From assembly GCF_963678635.1 (NCBI RefSeq), contig NC_087065.1, positions 54,402,397-54,466,396 on the forward strand: DNA of 64,000 nucleotides, in the 5' to 3' direction. The position numbers and the translations under genes are program-made. Numbering within the stretch: the stretch's first letter is position 1; each line of letters begins with the position of its first letter. The notes beneath the pieces are model-generated. The model was not told the DNA's origin. It did no database searches and saw only the letters and a list, made by a program, of their open reading frames with translations. This stretch comes from Symsagittifera roscoffensis (lineage: Eukaryota; Xenacoelomorpha; Acoela; Convolutidae). Below, piece by piece: positions 12,530 through 24,650 of the stretch.

Positions 12530-12850
12530 TAAATATTTCCGGAAAAAGAGATTAAATTCTATAAAGATTGGTCAGCGTCAAGATAGTGCCTTATTGCTTT
12601 TAAATATTTCTACCAGAGCCAAATGAAAGTGGTTTTTTGTAAGATTGAGTCAACAAGCCTGTTAAAGAGTATAAGATTGCGGCCGAATCGAGCTAATTAA
12701 CCTAAATAGATGCAAAATTAATGAGCTCAATGGTTGTTCCCGTCATCTCGAGACCACGAGGTCACTCCTACAAACAGGGTTGCTTCGTTATTTTTTATTG
12801 CTATTGTTTTTGTTCAGTATCTATATCATCCAATCAATAGGAGATGAAGC
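12530..12850. repeat. Dispersed repeat, copy 2
   Basis: This is collinear with 690-985, sharing AATGAGCTCAA, ACGAGGTCACTCCTA and GTTTTTGTTCAGTA in the same order and spacing. No terminal repeats or open frame are seen. Confidence 0.55.
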
Positions 12851-14144
12851 GACGTTTTCTCTTAACTCCAAATTCCCAATATCCTGATTATAAACTTGTG
12901 ATATTTCTAAATGCCATTCAGGACACGTTCAGAGAGCTGTAGAAATTTATTAAAACACAGTTTTGAGGTCAAACTCCAGAACAATCCAATTTCTCCAATT
13001 TCGCTGAAGAAGCGCTTGCTTCATTGTCAGGTCGGGTTTTTCTTCTAGCTCTCGGCTTTCTCCATCTGAAAAAAGGCCTGGTTACAATTATAACAGTTCA
13101 ATTGCTACCTCCCAGATTTCTAACCTTAGTTTTCTGACGTTTTTGTCTTTTTTGTCTGATTTATGGCAGCAAGAAATGTCGTTCTGATTTGCGCGGTTTC
13201 AGTTGTCGGCTAGGATTGAATTTGTACAAGTCATGCACGTCCAATTCGAAAATTCCAAAAAAATTTTTGCGTAATTTTATGATCATTTACTTTTCAGCAC
13301 GAAATGCAAAATACGTCTTTTTTAGTGATTTCACGTATTCTACGCTCCTTGTTTTCGAATAAAAACGAATCGCTTTCCAATTGAATGGCGCGTACTACCC
13401 GGTAACTTCTCTCAAGGTCGTCGTTGAGCCTCCATTCAATTATAAATCATCAGAAAGGTACTGTGTCATTGGACAGAACTTACAAAAATACAACGGAAAG
13501 CAATTTCATTTTCATCAAATCGACTCACTACATGATGTAAAAGGCATCATACCGCATCACTAGAGCCCTCTAAACATCTCAAAAACATGCACTATGAGGA
13601 TATGACTTAAGATAAAATTTACATCAATAATTTAAGATGACATAGGATAATGCCGACCCTATCGTGAAAATTTGTCCATTGGGTGTACAAAACGCTTGTA
13701 AGGACCAGATATTAAACGTTGATTCAAAACCACAAAAGGTTTTCAAAAAAGTTGCATTATCAAACTGTTGTAGTCTGTTTGGGAATATTCGCAATTTGAA
13801 TTTATTATGATGAAAACTAAATTTAAAAACATTTTCAAAAGTTCAAATGAAATGAAATAAACTATTGAGTTAAGTCACAGTTTGCTACAATTTGCTTCAG
13901 AATTGCTGCAGTTTGTTCGGTTGGCCAGGAATTGAGATAAATGAATTAGTTCATTTCGATTTATTCAGTTGGCAGAAACTGAGATCGAAATTGGGGGGAT
14001 CTGGCTAGAATTGAAATCGAAGTTGGGAGCAGCTCAGCCGTTAGCAATATTTGAGATTGAACTCGATGGTTAACAAAAGATTTAACTTAAAACGCCGTTT
14101 GCTGGTAACCACCAAAGAACAAAAGAATTTTTTAGCATGTTACT

Positions 14145-14525
14145 ATGTATGGAATCGGAATCGGCAATCAAAATGAGGATTCCACTCACATTTTGCACTC
14201 ACATTTTGCGATTCCGCTTAAAAATATGCGGATTCCGCTTCCAAGGTACATGTTCTACTTACAGTTGCTGATTCCGCTTCAGACTTGTTTTACTCAACAC
14301 ATTTTTTCTAAATACATTTTTAATTTCCACAAATTGTTCCGGAATCTGCTAATACCGTTGCAGTTTCTGCAATTTCGCCTGTTTTTGAAGCAATTTTGAG
14401 CAACACAGTGATTTAACTATTCGTTTGTGGAACTCAAAACATAAAATAACATCAAAAAAGTAACAATGATGCGGATTCCACGTTAAATCTGATTTTGGCC
14501 TGTTGCAGAATCCGCTTACAATTCA
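14145..14525. repeat. Degenerate GATTCCGCTT motif cluster
   Basis: The words GATTCCGCTT or GATTCCAC and their complement GAATC(C)GC recur at irregular spacing of about 15-60 bp: GCGATTCCGCTTA, GCGGATTCCGCTTC, GCTGATTCCGCTTC, GGATTCCACT, GGATTCCACG and AGAATCCGCTTA. It is not a clean tandem array; it may be an eroded satellite. The open frame across it is a by-product. Confidence 0.45.
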
Positions 14526-14903
14526 CAAAATGCACAGTTTGGCCTCGTAATATTTGATAATTATCTTTACGCAGAGTTTTATATGGATTCTTACGTTTTG
14601 GAAAATTTTCATTTTAAATTTTTTTGATTAGATTTTTTGGTTAAGCCGGGAGGAAAATCGTAATGTTTCGCCGACGCTACAAGAAGTGACTGGAAGAAGT
14701 TATGTTGTAGGTTGATTGTTTATTTTGATTTTCCTACATTAGGTATATCAAGGAATTCATGGGGGGATTGTGTAATGATATTCTAAGACCCTCTTGGTCG
14801 TTATTTGTGACGACCAGTTTGAAGCACGCTGGCACTTGAATGCCGTGTCCTTAAAGACCAGCTAGCTATATGCCTAATTAGCCAACTAAGCCCCCCCCCG
14901 TTT

Positions 14904-16365
14904 GCCACAGACTCAATATCAGAATGGGTTAAATTGTCGGAAAAGTCCGTAGTAATTTATTATCGCGCAGCAGATTGAAAAATTCCGATCACATACAGCT
15001 GAGCAAAGCTCGTTGTGTTTGACTCTGTATTTTGGTATTTTCAAGGGAAAATAATTTGCTCTACGTGTCATGTAAGCAAAACGTTCAAAATTTTGTTTGG
15101 AATGAAATAAGCGCAAAGTTTTCTGTATCACTAAAAGAGGCATGAGATGAGTATAACTGGTGCCACTATATACGAGAATTGTGTTTTGCAAAATTATTGA
15201 CCTATAGTATTGAACAACTTTAATTTTGGAACATACTAGCGCATTTTTGAAACACTCTTTCATTTTTTTCGGATTTTGTTCCGCACGAAATTAATGTTGA
15301 ATAATAAATTAGAATCAACTTGAACACCAAAATATTTGCATGACAAAATTCTTTTTCGAGGCAAATTTTTGATGTTTAAAAGAGTTCGAAGCATTTGGTG
15401 AAATTAAGTTTAAATGCACAGTTTTATCTATTTTTAATGATAGTTTGTTGTCATTTAGCCATTCATTCTCCGCTTTAAAATTGTTATTGAAATTTCAATT
15501 GGGCAGTTTAAACTTGTAATTTTTGTATCATCTGCAAATTAAAGAGTTTCACACGATTTGCAAACGTTCGTTAGGTCATTGATATACATGAAGAATAACA
15601 GGGGTCCTAAAATTGAGCCCTGATGAACATCGCAATTCACTTCAAGCCAAGAAGATCTGAATTTTCCAATTGACACTATTTGCAAAAAATTTTTAAGGTA
15701 GCCTTTAAACCATAGTAATGTCTCGCTACTTATTTCGAGCCTTTTTAAATTATTTTAAAAAGATTAATGATCAAGTGCATCGAACACCTTCTTCAAATCA
15801 AGAAAAAACGTCCCATTTTCGAGTTTTTTTAATAATGAGTATTTTTCGGTAACTGCTGCAATTGAATCAACAAAACTACGTTTTTTTGGAAACCAAATTG
15901 TTTGACATAGATTAGGAAAAACATTCCAGTTATTTTTTATACTATGTCTTACTTAGCACTCATAAAAGTTTTACTCCAGGTTCTGAGAGGGGATATTGGC
16001 GGACTAATTCCTAAAATTAGCTTTAATCCATTTTCATGAAGCGGTTCAACTACGGCTCTAACCAAGGAGCTGGTGAAGGACGCTGATTTAATTGACTAAC
16101 CTATTAGATTTTCCAGTAAGGCTATAATGGCCGCTTTGCTTACTTTTCAATTGACATTGCTAAATAATCAACAGCAGTAAATGTCTTATTCTGCATAGAA
16201 GTAATAGTTTTATCAATTTTTAACTTCGTCACTCAAATGTAACGCATAAAAAATCGAGTTTCTGAAAGATTTGCTCTGGATTAGAAATTAGTCTTTCATT
16301 GGACAAATTAAGACCGAAAATTGAGAAAAATCTAATAGATTCATTTGCAAAGTCGAGATCATAAA
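14904..16365 (-). pseudogene. LINE copy A, 3' part of RT ORF
   Basis: This minus-strand segment matches the 3' half of the LINE at 21122-24650. The shared stretch starts at GCCACAGACT (14904 and 21122) and copy A ends near 16365 where B continues, so A is 5'-truncated as LINE insertions usually are. Readable RT pieces include HQGSILGPLLF with MYINDL after it (15640-15570), corresponding to the VPQGS...LLF...YINDL block. The C-terminal part is open for 114 codons (15263-14919). The copies differ by many substitutions and by a 130-bp block present only in B (about 21300-21435). Confidence 0.7.
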
Positions 16366-16778
16366 ACTCATATACTAACAAATATAGACAAATATTTAGA
16401 AAAGAAATTTGAAATATTTTTGATTTATTTTTCAGATGTAATGTTTTAGGATTAGTTTGTTTTTGTGCTACTTGCGCAGCAACCGGTCATTCTTATGGAA
16501 TAATTTATAATTAGTACATTGAGTTGTTCAAGCGTTTTAGTGAGCAGGTTTAGTTAGAGAAGCATAAACCGTTCAGACGGTTTAATTTTATTTTCGGGCT
16601 GCAATTCTATGCAGACTGTTATATGTACAAATAGTGAACAAAATTTTTAAAAACTCGCAAATTTTTAAAAGTAATCAATCTGATTTTTTACGCATTGATA
16701 ATCGTTGTACTGTTCAATAGCATGTTTGTTGGCAAAAAATATATTGCTTACAATCTGATAATATTGTTTATTCTGAAG
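16366..16778. other. No gene recognised
   Basis: AT-rich spacer between the truncated LINE copy A and the end of the three-repeat secreted-protein gene. It would contain that gene's 3' untranslated region, but I cannot place a polyadenylation site with confidence. Confidence 0.5.
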
Positions 16779-18039
16779 TTAGTTAGGAGTAGGGAAAGTG
16801 AATGAGTTTACCAGCGCCCATTGTATGTAGTTCTTCGTGTTTTTAAAAAGACTCTTGTAAAAACTCCCGTCTAAATAATTGTACGAGTACTCGTTCAAAC
16901 TCGAACACTTCTGTTTTCTCACTGTTGTATACCAGAGAAGAGGTATCACTACTTGTCTGTAATGACTGAGACAGATCCTGTTTTCCAGCGCCCATGCCGG
17001 AATAACTGGGTTCGAGTTCTCTCGGTTGTAGTCAGGATACATGATCGCCCAAGACATGGCCACGAATCTTTTTTGATAGCCATACCTGTCGTGGTAATAG
17101 GGCGTGTATTCATTTAACCCGGCGCACGTAGCGTTCCCAGGTGGTGAATGGTTTTCCGGAGACGGGGCGTAGAACTTAAAGCAAAGTAGAACATTCTTGA
17201 ACCAATCTGGAATATGTAGAATTTTTTTATCGCGTCTTTTGTCATGATTGTAATATATATCCTTAATATTTTTGTTTGCTGTATCGCGATTGTTTGTATT
17301 GTTTTTTTTCAAATTCCTCAGATTCGTTTGAAAAATTTGTGTTCTTTGAGTTTTGAATAATATTAGGGTGTTGGGGGACCAGGAACAACCCCCAACTAAG
17401 ATGACAACCCCTGTTCTTTCCATTTGACTTGTCAGAGAAAAGAAAAGTGTAGTGGTTGGGCGATACACAGCTCGGCGATACCCCTCCTCCGCAATTTCTC
17501 TCCCCATGTTTCTTTGCGTCCGCGTAGAACCGGAAACACAAATGCACATCTTCCCACCAATCTGGTACGTCCAGATGAAAATTCACGTCATCAATTAGTG
17601 TTCGAATCCCAGAAATATCCGGAACTGTTTTGAACAACTGATGTTCGACTCGACCTAACAGATACTGGACGATATCAGTTGATGAACTGGGTTGGAAAGT
17701 TGGAGGTAACACTCTTCCAAGTTTCGATTTCAACTCCAGCAGTATTCGGTGGTACGGATGTCTTGGGAAAATCGGGAGTTTAAACTCGGGACTCGGCATC
17801 ATAAACATTGAGTTCGGGTCTTGTTTTCGCTCTTTTTTCGTCATTTGTCGTAGATTAAGAACATTTTCTCGTTTAAATCTTTCAGCAGCACTATTTTCAT
17901 TTTTAAGAAAAAAATTAGTAAAATTGATTGTTGTCGGTGCTGTTTCATAATTATTGAGTAAACTTTCTATTAAAAGTAATAGACAACACAAAATGATAGT
18001 TTGCGATAAAGTGGACATATTTTTTAATGCGGGTTTCAA
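16779..18039 (-). CDS. Secreted-looking protein with three PDW/LNEY repeats; frameshifted
   Basis: Two overlapping minus-strand frames, 18039-17263 and 17549-16779, appear to be one gene of about 420 residues split by one base. The N-terminus has a hydrophobic signal-like segment (TLSQTIILCCLLLLIES; residues 9-26, after a second Met at 8). Then comes a basic linker and three copies of one domain, starting at about 17568, 17213 and 17003. Each begins [VI]P[DA]W, has a Cys and an aromatic-Tyr pair (LCFRFYA, LCFKFYA, ICLSHYR), a later Cys followed by a [NE]-[HE]-Y core (CVSPNHYTF, CAGLNEYTPY, CSSLNEYSYN), and closes on a Trp (LSWG, MSWA, IQWA). Units 2 and 3 abut; units 1 and 2 are separated by a low-complexity K/N linker holding the frameshift. 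I do not recognise the family. Location (secreted or luminal) is inferred from the leader. Confidence 0.6.
17302..17309 (-). other. A8 homopolymer at the ORF switch point
   Basis: On the coding strand, eight A residues in GAAAAAAAAC lie in the overlap of the two frames. The downstream frame is +1 to the upstream one, so one A fewer would join them. No GT...AG intron with fitting phase could be found across the overlap. The choices are a base-calling error, a real inactivating indel, or slippage on the run. Confidence 0.6.
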
Positions 18040-19235
18040 ATATTGAGAGCTGAATTGTATAATTTCGTATTGATATCATATGCCATGACTATTTGCTTTA
18101 ATAGAGCTGGCCTTGAGGCATCATGAAGAAATGAAATGATGAACATGATTTTGACTTATCATTTCCTTATGAAATGTTTCTTTAATTGAATCTTTTTATT
18201 GGACTAAATTTTGCTCAGATTTTCAATTGTCCTTCCGAGGCAGTCAAAAATATCATACAGGAGAAAGAATATTTTTTGCAAAGCGTTTGAAAACTAATCG
18301 AAGCTGAAAGATAGAAAAATGAAAATAGAAAATGAAGTAGAATAGTTCCAAGCGTCAAAAATCTTAGTTAGTTGATTTAAAGTTCTATGACTATTAAAAA
18401 ATTAAGGCATCCAAAAGTTCTCCTACATGATGCAAAACTAAACCAAAATCAGTTTTGATTTAAAACTAGTTGTAGTTTCGAAAGTTTTTGGCGGAATCCT
18501 TGCTCCGTTTAATTTTCAAAGTGAAAATTTTTTTATCTTTAAAGCATGAATTTCAAGCATTCCTGCATAAAAAAAAATATTCAACAAGAAGACTGGTTGC
18601 TGTGCAAGTGGCACCTAGTGATGCTCCTCTTTCCTTGAATTTCGAAAAAAAATAAACAAGAAAAAAGTTTTTTTTTCTTCATCTTTTTGTCCAACACTTC
18701 CGTTTATTTTCCATGAATGGCTATTGAATTAGGTGAAAAAATGCAAGAACAATGCTTAGAAGTTTTGTTGAAATTGTTGAAGAAGTAAAGTTGGAGGTCA
18801 GCTCTGATTATAATCCCCTGTCAGCTTATATAATGGATAGTCAGGTAAAAAACGTCAGGTAAAAAAAGGTTTTCTCAACAACGACACGTTCTTTAAAACG
18901 TTTTTGGAATGCAACTTATTACGACTGTGGTTTATCATGATGCTAAATTTGACTCGCTCAGTTTTGTAATGACATAGTTGAAATTGAGAAAAAAACCAAG
19001 CGTAGCACAGTTCATTTCAAAGGAAGTGGTCGAAACAAAAAGTGAAGTAAAGTTTAACATTTTTTCCGGTAAATTGTTTGCCATAAAATTGTAACAAAAA
19101 CTCACTGCATAAAAAATACTGCTGGCTTCAAGACAAAGCTCTTTAATGCAAACGAAAACAGTTTTTAAAACAAGATGAAAATCTAAAAAAAAAAACGATT
19201 TTTCTCAAAAACTCTCCGTCGCCATATAAAATAGA

Positions 19236-19390
19236 AATTATCTACTTAGAATTTATTAGCATCTTTAAGATTAAAGATTTCATAGCGTCATAAATGAAAT
19301 ATTGACGCAATTTAGCTTATTGACGCAAATGAAATATTGACGCAATCTACTTAGAATTTATTAGCATTTTTAAGATTAAAGATTTAGCTT
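19236..19390. repeat. Interrupted direct repeat (about 45 bp twice)
   Basis: ATCTACTTAGAATTTATTAGCA, then a T/C-variable base and TTTAAGATTAAAGATTT, occurs near 19239 and again near 19346. Between them, TGAAATATTGACGCAAT is itself present twice. This looks like a local duplication. Confidence 0.7.
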
Positions 19391-20344
19391 AAAGATTTTC
19401 AGAATAGGATTGAACCGGCGCTTACGCGTAAAATGATACAAGCAGCGCGTCCATAATCCCAAACTGCACCATTTTGAAGTTTTCTAGCCTTCTTAATTCC
19501 ACGAAATTTGGTTGCAGGTCATGTATATAATATTGTGAGCTGCAAGTATCAATCATTTTTATGATTTTAAATTCTGATCAATAATTCATTACTTACTGCT
19601 AATCTGGACTTTAATTTTAGCAGCATACAAAATTTAGTTCTATACTTTTCTACTTGTTCCAATTTTTGCAAAAGCTGCAAAATGGTTCCACTCTGTGTGT
19701 TTTCTTGGCGCATACTTTGTCTTTCTAACTTGCCTTTTTTTTAGCTTACTTCTTTTACATTCTTACAACATCTCGAAAGCATTTTCGCTTGAACTCAAAA
19801 TAAAAAAAAACATTGTCAAGTTTTCATAACGGAAGCAAAATAGAAAGGAAGAAACAATTATCTCAATTTGAGCTTTTTTTCCTTATAACCCGTTTTAATG
19901 GATTCTAAAGAAACTTCAAATGATTTTTTATTGTCGAGAAACTTAATTTCATGTAATCAATCATGCTTAGACCACAGGACAATTAACTTAAATTAGACCA
20001 AAAAAAACATGATACTTGTTTTTAGTTTTTTGATATAACTTGAGTGGGGTTTAATATAATCATCTACATAGAATCAGCATAGAAAAATATACTGAACCAC
20101 ATTTCCGGTAGAAAGAGTTGATTGAGTATTTTTTCAAGACGAGGTACGAACTCATCGGTAGAAGTACCGATATAGAAGTAAGTCTTTGCTAGCAGAAAAC
20201 TGTTTTGTAGTTCTACTGATTTGTGAGCGTTTCCAAGTAAAGTATCAAACGCATTCTGCTAATACAAACTGAGCCCATAACAGATTATTTGCGAAATTGT
20301 TCGGAAGTTGCTCTGGACAATTTATAGTCATTCTTTAGAATAAG

Positions 20345-20388
20345 AAGAAAAAGTAGAAGAAGAAGAAGAAGAAGAAGAAGAAGAAAAA
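20345..20388. repeat. (GAA)n microsatellite
   Basis: An imperfect run of AAG/GAA triplets, with about nine uninterrupted units. On the minus strand it produces a poly-Leu open frame, which is why a 62-codon frame appears there. Confidence 0.9.
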
Positions 20389-21121
20389 TTAATTTCTCGT
20401 TGTTACGGAGCGTCATATGCACCAAATAAAACTCGAACAAAGTTTTTAGCAACTTGGAGAGGACAGCGAACAACCCATTTAGATAGCAGGATGCTGTCCT
20501 GAACTCACCGACACTCTAATGAATCATAAAAGCATTAGAGTAGAATTCTCCACAACTAAATACAATTTCTGAAGAACAAACTAACAAAAAATGTTGCTTT
20601 TTAATTCAACAAAAAACGTGGCTTAATGAACTGGACCTTTTAAGTGTGCTAAGGATACTTTTTTGTCAAAATACACCTTAAAAAAGCCGTTTTAATTATA
20701 TGAATTTGACACAATTGGCTGAAAACTGAAAAAAAATTTCTGAATTTGTTTCTATTACCTTCAGAAACTCGCTAGTGGTAGCCCACTTGTTCGGTTCAAA
20801 GGTAAAACTAGAACTTATTCACTTAGCCGTTACTGCTTCAACTAACTTTATCCCTTTTCTAAGGCCTCACTGACCCCAGAAGAATTGGATAGGGCCATTT
20901 TGACTTTGGGCACCTAACTGGGCTCAAGCGGCAGTAACCAGTGAACAAGTCCAAGTGAAGTTTTTAAATAGCCAGGGCAATTTGAAAACCCAATTATATC
21001 ACAAACTCACAAGCACCCAGAAATCAACGCCAGTCGGAATCATAAACATCAGCAATTAACTGCAAATAATTTTTAAACGATGTCTTCATTGCTCAAAATG
21101 TGTAAATCACGTAGATTATGA

Positions 21122-24100
21122 GCCACAGACTAAATATCAGAATAAGTTAAATTGTCGAAAAATTCCGAAGTAAATTTATTATCGCGTAGCAGATTGAATA
21201 GTTTGGATCACCCACAGCTGAGCAAAGCTCGTTGTGTTTGTTTCTGTACTTTGGTATTTTCAAGAGAAAACAATTTGCTCTACGTGTCATGTAAACAGTA
21301 TTCTCAAAACAGAAAAAATTATTTAAAACACTTTCACAATGAAATCCCATACGGGAAATTATCAAAACTTTGAGAAATTTGTTAGACATATATCTCGTAA
21401 ATAGTTTTTTTTTCAAAAGAAAAAACACAAACAACTGCTCTCATAATTTTGTTTGGAATGAATAAAGCGCAAAGTTTTTTTGTGCATTATTAAACAAGGC
21501 AATATATGAGTACAACTGGTGCAACCATATACGAGAACTCTGTATTGCAAATTTATTGACCTATTTTATCGAAAAAAATTCAAATTTGGAACATAATAGC
21601 TGCATTTTTGAAACAATCCTGCATTTTTTTTGATTTTGTTCCGCACGAAATTAATGTTGAATGATAACTTAGAATCAACATAAACACCAAAAAATTTGCA
21701 TGATGGAGTTTTTTAGAGGTAAATTTTTTTATCGAAAAAAAATTAAATTTGGAACATATTAGCGCATTTTTGAAACAATCCTGCATTTTTTTTGATTTTG
21801 TTCCGCACGAAATTAATGTTGAATGATAACTTAGAATCAACATGAACACCAAAAAATTTGCATAATCGAGTTTTTTTGGAGGTAAATTCTTGATGTTTAA
21901 GAGAAGTCGAAGCATTTAGTGAGAATTAATTTAAATGCACAGTTTACTTTTTTTAATTGAAAATTTGTTAACATTTAGCCATTCATTCTCGCTTTCAGAT
22001 CGTTATAGTAATTTCAATTGGACAGTTTAAGCCTGCAATTCTTGTATCATTTGAAAATATAAAAGTTTCACATGAATTGCAAACTTTGGGTAGGTCATTG
22101 ATACTTTTGAGGAATAACAGGGTTCCGAAAATAGAACCCTGAGGAACATTGCTATTCACTTCAAGCTAAGAAGATCTGAAGTTTCCAGTTTGCACTATTT
22201 GCTTACATTTTTTAAGGTAGTATTTAAACCAGAATAATGTCTGGCTACTTATATCAAGCAATTTTAATTTTTCAAAAAACGTTTGATGATCAAGTGCATT
22301 GAACGCCTTCTTCAAATCAAGAAAAAGTTTCAACTTTTGACTTTGTCTTATCCAGGAGTATTTTGTCGGTAACTGCTGCAATTGCATCAACAATACTATG
22401 TTTTTTTTCGGAAACCAAACTGTTTGACATAGATTGGGGAATAAAATTCCACGTATTGGTATCTTCTGTTGTACATAGCACGCTCCAAACTTTTACTCCA
22501 GGTTATGAGAAGGGATTTCGACGATAATTTCTTAAAATGAGCTTTGATTCTTCTTTATAAAGCGGTTGAACTACGGCTCTGACCGAAAAGCCTTTGAAAG
22601 ACGCTGATTTGATTGACCTATCTATTAGAACTTTCAGTAGGGCTAAAATGGCCGCTCTGCTTACTTTTACAATGACATTGCTGATATAATCAACAACAGT
22701 AGATGTCTTATTCTGCATAGATGTAATAGTTTTATCGAGTTTCAATTTTTTCACTGAAATTTTACGCATAAAAAATCGAGTTTCTCAGGGTAAAGCCCAT
22801 AATTGAGAAAACTCTATTATATTCATTAGCGAAGTCAAGATGAGACGTGATAAGTTCTCTGTTTGTTTTCTCAATTGAAATATAATTTTTTTTGCCACAT
22901 GCTATTTTTTTAATTTCGCCTAAAATTTTATAGACCTTGAGTCATCACTACAATTCTGAACTTTATTGTAATAGTTTTGTTTTGTCTTTTTTATAATGTC
23001 AACTTCAGTTTTCTTCCTAGGATTTTGAATCGAATTGTTGCAATCGGGGCTGATATGTTTTTTGACCATGCTTCTTGTAGCCGGTTCCGCTTAGCAGTCA
23101 AACTTTTTAAAAAAATCAGCGATCCATGGAAAATTGTCTTTTTTTTCTTAAAACTTGATGATCCAAAAAGAGTAAAATTATCTATTACACTGTGATACTT
23201 TGGTTCAAACTTACGAAAGCAATCAATCAATGATTCTGAATAAGTAATTGTTTGCGTCGATTTTGATATCTCCTGACTGAAGCTGTCAACGCTCAGTATC
23301 GATTTCAGGAAACAAGTTTCAGAATAAGTTTTAGTATTTTCTTCTCCTAAGCGCAATGTTTGAAACTCCAATTTAATCGGAGAGTGATCAGAAAAAACAT
23401 GTGGTTTCGTGCTTGAGCAGAATTGTCATTTATGTCTCTAACAATGAGGTGATCTAGAAAGATTTCTTTTGTATTCGCAATTCGCGTTGGTTTTGTGACC
23501 AGCTGCTCAAAGCCATTGCTTTCGATGACATCATGATATTTTGAGGGGAGGTTATTCGCCTGTAAAATATCAATGTTGAAATTACCGCAGGCTATAACAG
23601 GACAATTATAATTTGATAAAGTTTCAAGTGTCTTCTCTTATTCATCAAGGAGGTAAAACTTATCAGGTTCAAGCGAATTATAAACAAGGAAGTTTATAAA
23701 ATTTCATCGAATCATTTCACATACATTAATAATTTTTCTGTTAACTCACTTGGATATTCTTCAATGAGAGTAACGTTGTCGTTATATTGAACTAAGACCC
23801 CTCCTTGGTTCTGACTTCTAGTTTTGCTCAGTATAGTGTTGTACCCTATGAGATTGTAGCAATGAATATTGTCGGCTTCTCGGCTTCATGCAGCCAGGTT
23901 TCTCCTAGGCAAAATAAATCAGGTAGCGATTCAAGGTTGGCTAATAATGATTCCAGTTTGTCGTAATGTTTACATGGATATCTTGCATTTTATTGCAAAA
24001 CGCCAGCAACTTGAGTGGTTAAGGAATTAGCAACTCTCAAATTTGATGACATAAAGGATTTTGTGAATAGTTGATTACGTTTCTGGTGTAATATGCTCTT

Positions 24101-24650
24101 ACTGAGAAACTCGATTTTGAAAGCAGTTCATCATGTCGTTATAGGTGAATCCCAGGAACTCACCGCCATCATACAGCCCATTAATACAATCAACACATAG
24201 ACCATTCATTCGACCATTAAACAAAAATGGCTCTTTCTTAATTCCAGTTCGACTGAATTCTTTGATCGCTCGGAATCAATTGCATAAACTTTAATCGTGG
24301 GAGGTTCAGGTCTTCGAATATTTTGATAGTGCTTGTATTCTCGTTCTCAGATAACTTTTCTTTTTTGGCAATTCTTCTAAAAGCTGTTTTGAGGCACTAT
24401 TTTCTGCGTTGACTGTTCTACGGCTGCTTAGATTTTGTGAAATATATCATCAATTTTTTACATGGATTTAACACTGCGCATCCCCGCTTGTTTTTGGGCT
24501 TTACTATCGGGGTTATTAGAAATTGATCTCGATAACAAAGAGTCGGATATTTGTTATTACTGTCACAATATGTGTTTCCCAAATCGGCGTTTGTATGTGT
24601 TATACCAATGAAGTCAATAGTTTCAGTATTTGAGTTTGTCATTTGCCTTC
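21122..24650 (-). pseudogene. LINE copy B with AP endonuclease and RT
   Basis: On the minus strand, from 5' to 3': LESLLANLESLPDLFCLGET (about 23990-23930), the opening of an APE-type endonuclease; VIACGNFNIDI (23610), the GDFN motif with Asp changed to Asn; DHLIV with a later FSDHSPIKLEF (23440-23370), the terminal SDH motif; AVVQPLYKEE with NYR (22590-22530); FLDLKKAFNALDHQ (22330-22285), with the first RT Asp; and VPQGSIFGTLLFL (22150-22110). This is the organisation of jockey/CR1-superfamily non-LTR elements. The reading is broken by several frameshifts and stops, the YADD-box region was not recovered, and a 164-bp internal duplication lies near the 3' end. The fragment at 24642-24418 may be an upstream piece. 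Confidence 0.75.
21570..21897. repeat. 164-bp tandem duplication inside LINE B
   Basis: The block beginning ATTTGGAACATA, with TTGAAACAATCCTGCATTTTTTTTG and GATAACTTAGAATCAACAT, is present twice with a period of 164 bp. Copy A of the LINE has the block once, so the duplication happened in copy B after insertion or in its source. Confidence 0.85.

Larger units (their letters stand above)
11711..14903. other. No gene recognised
   Basis: The stretch is AT-rich. Open frames at 11853-12080, 13381-13563 and 14145-14399 have no recognisable motifs or splice context. It contains the second dispersed repeat copy (12530-12850) and a degenerate short-motif repeat (14145-14525), listed separately. Confidence 0.45.
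18040..21121. other. No gene recognised
   Basis: This 3.1 kb is AT-rich and contains no convincing exon. It holds a short direct repeat (19236-19390), a GAA/CTT microsatellite (20345-20388), and near 19220-19440 words also found in the inverted-repeat elements (GCCATATAAAATA, CGCTTACGCGT). It would include the promoter of the minus-strand gene ending at 18039; no clear TATA box was picked out. Confidence 0.45.

Noticed and set aside
17213-17570. An intron joining the two frames of the three-repeat gene
   Set aside because: The attractive acceptor TATTCCAG needs a phase 1 donor. GT sites in the upstream frame are phase 0 or 2, except one that would delete the closing Trp motif. A one-base indel in the A run fits better.
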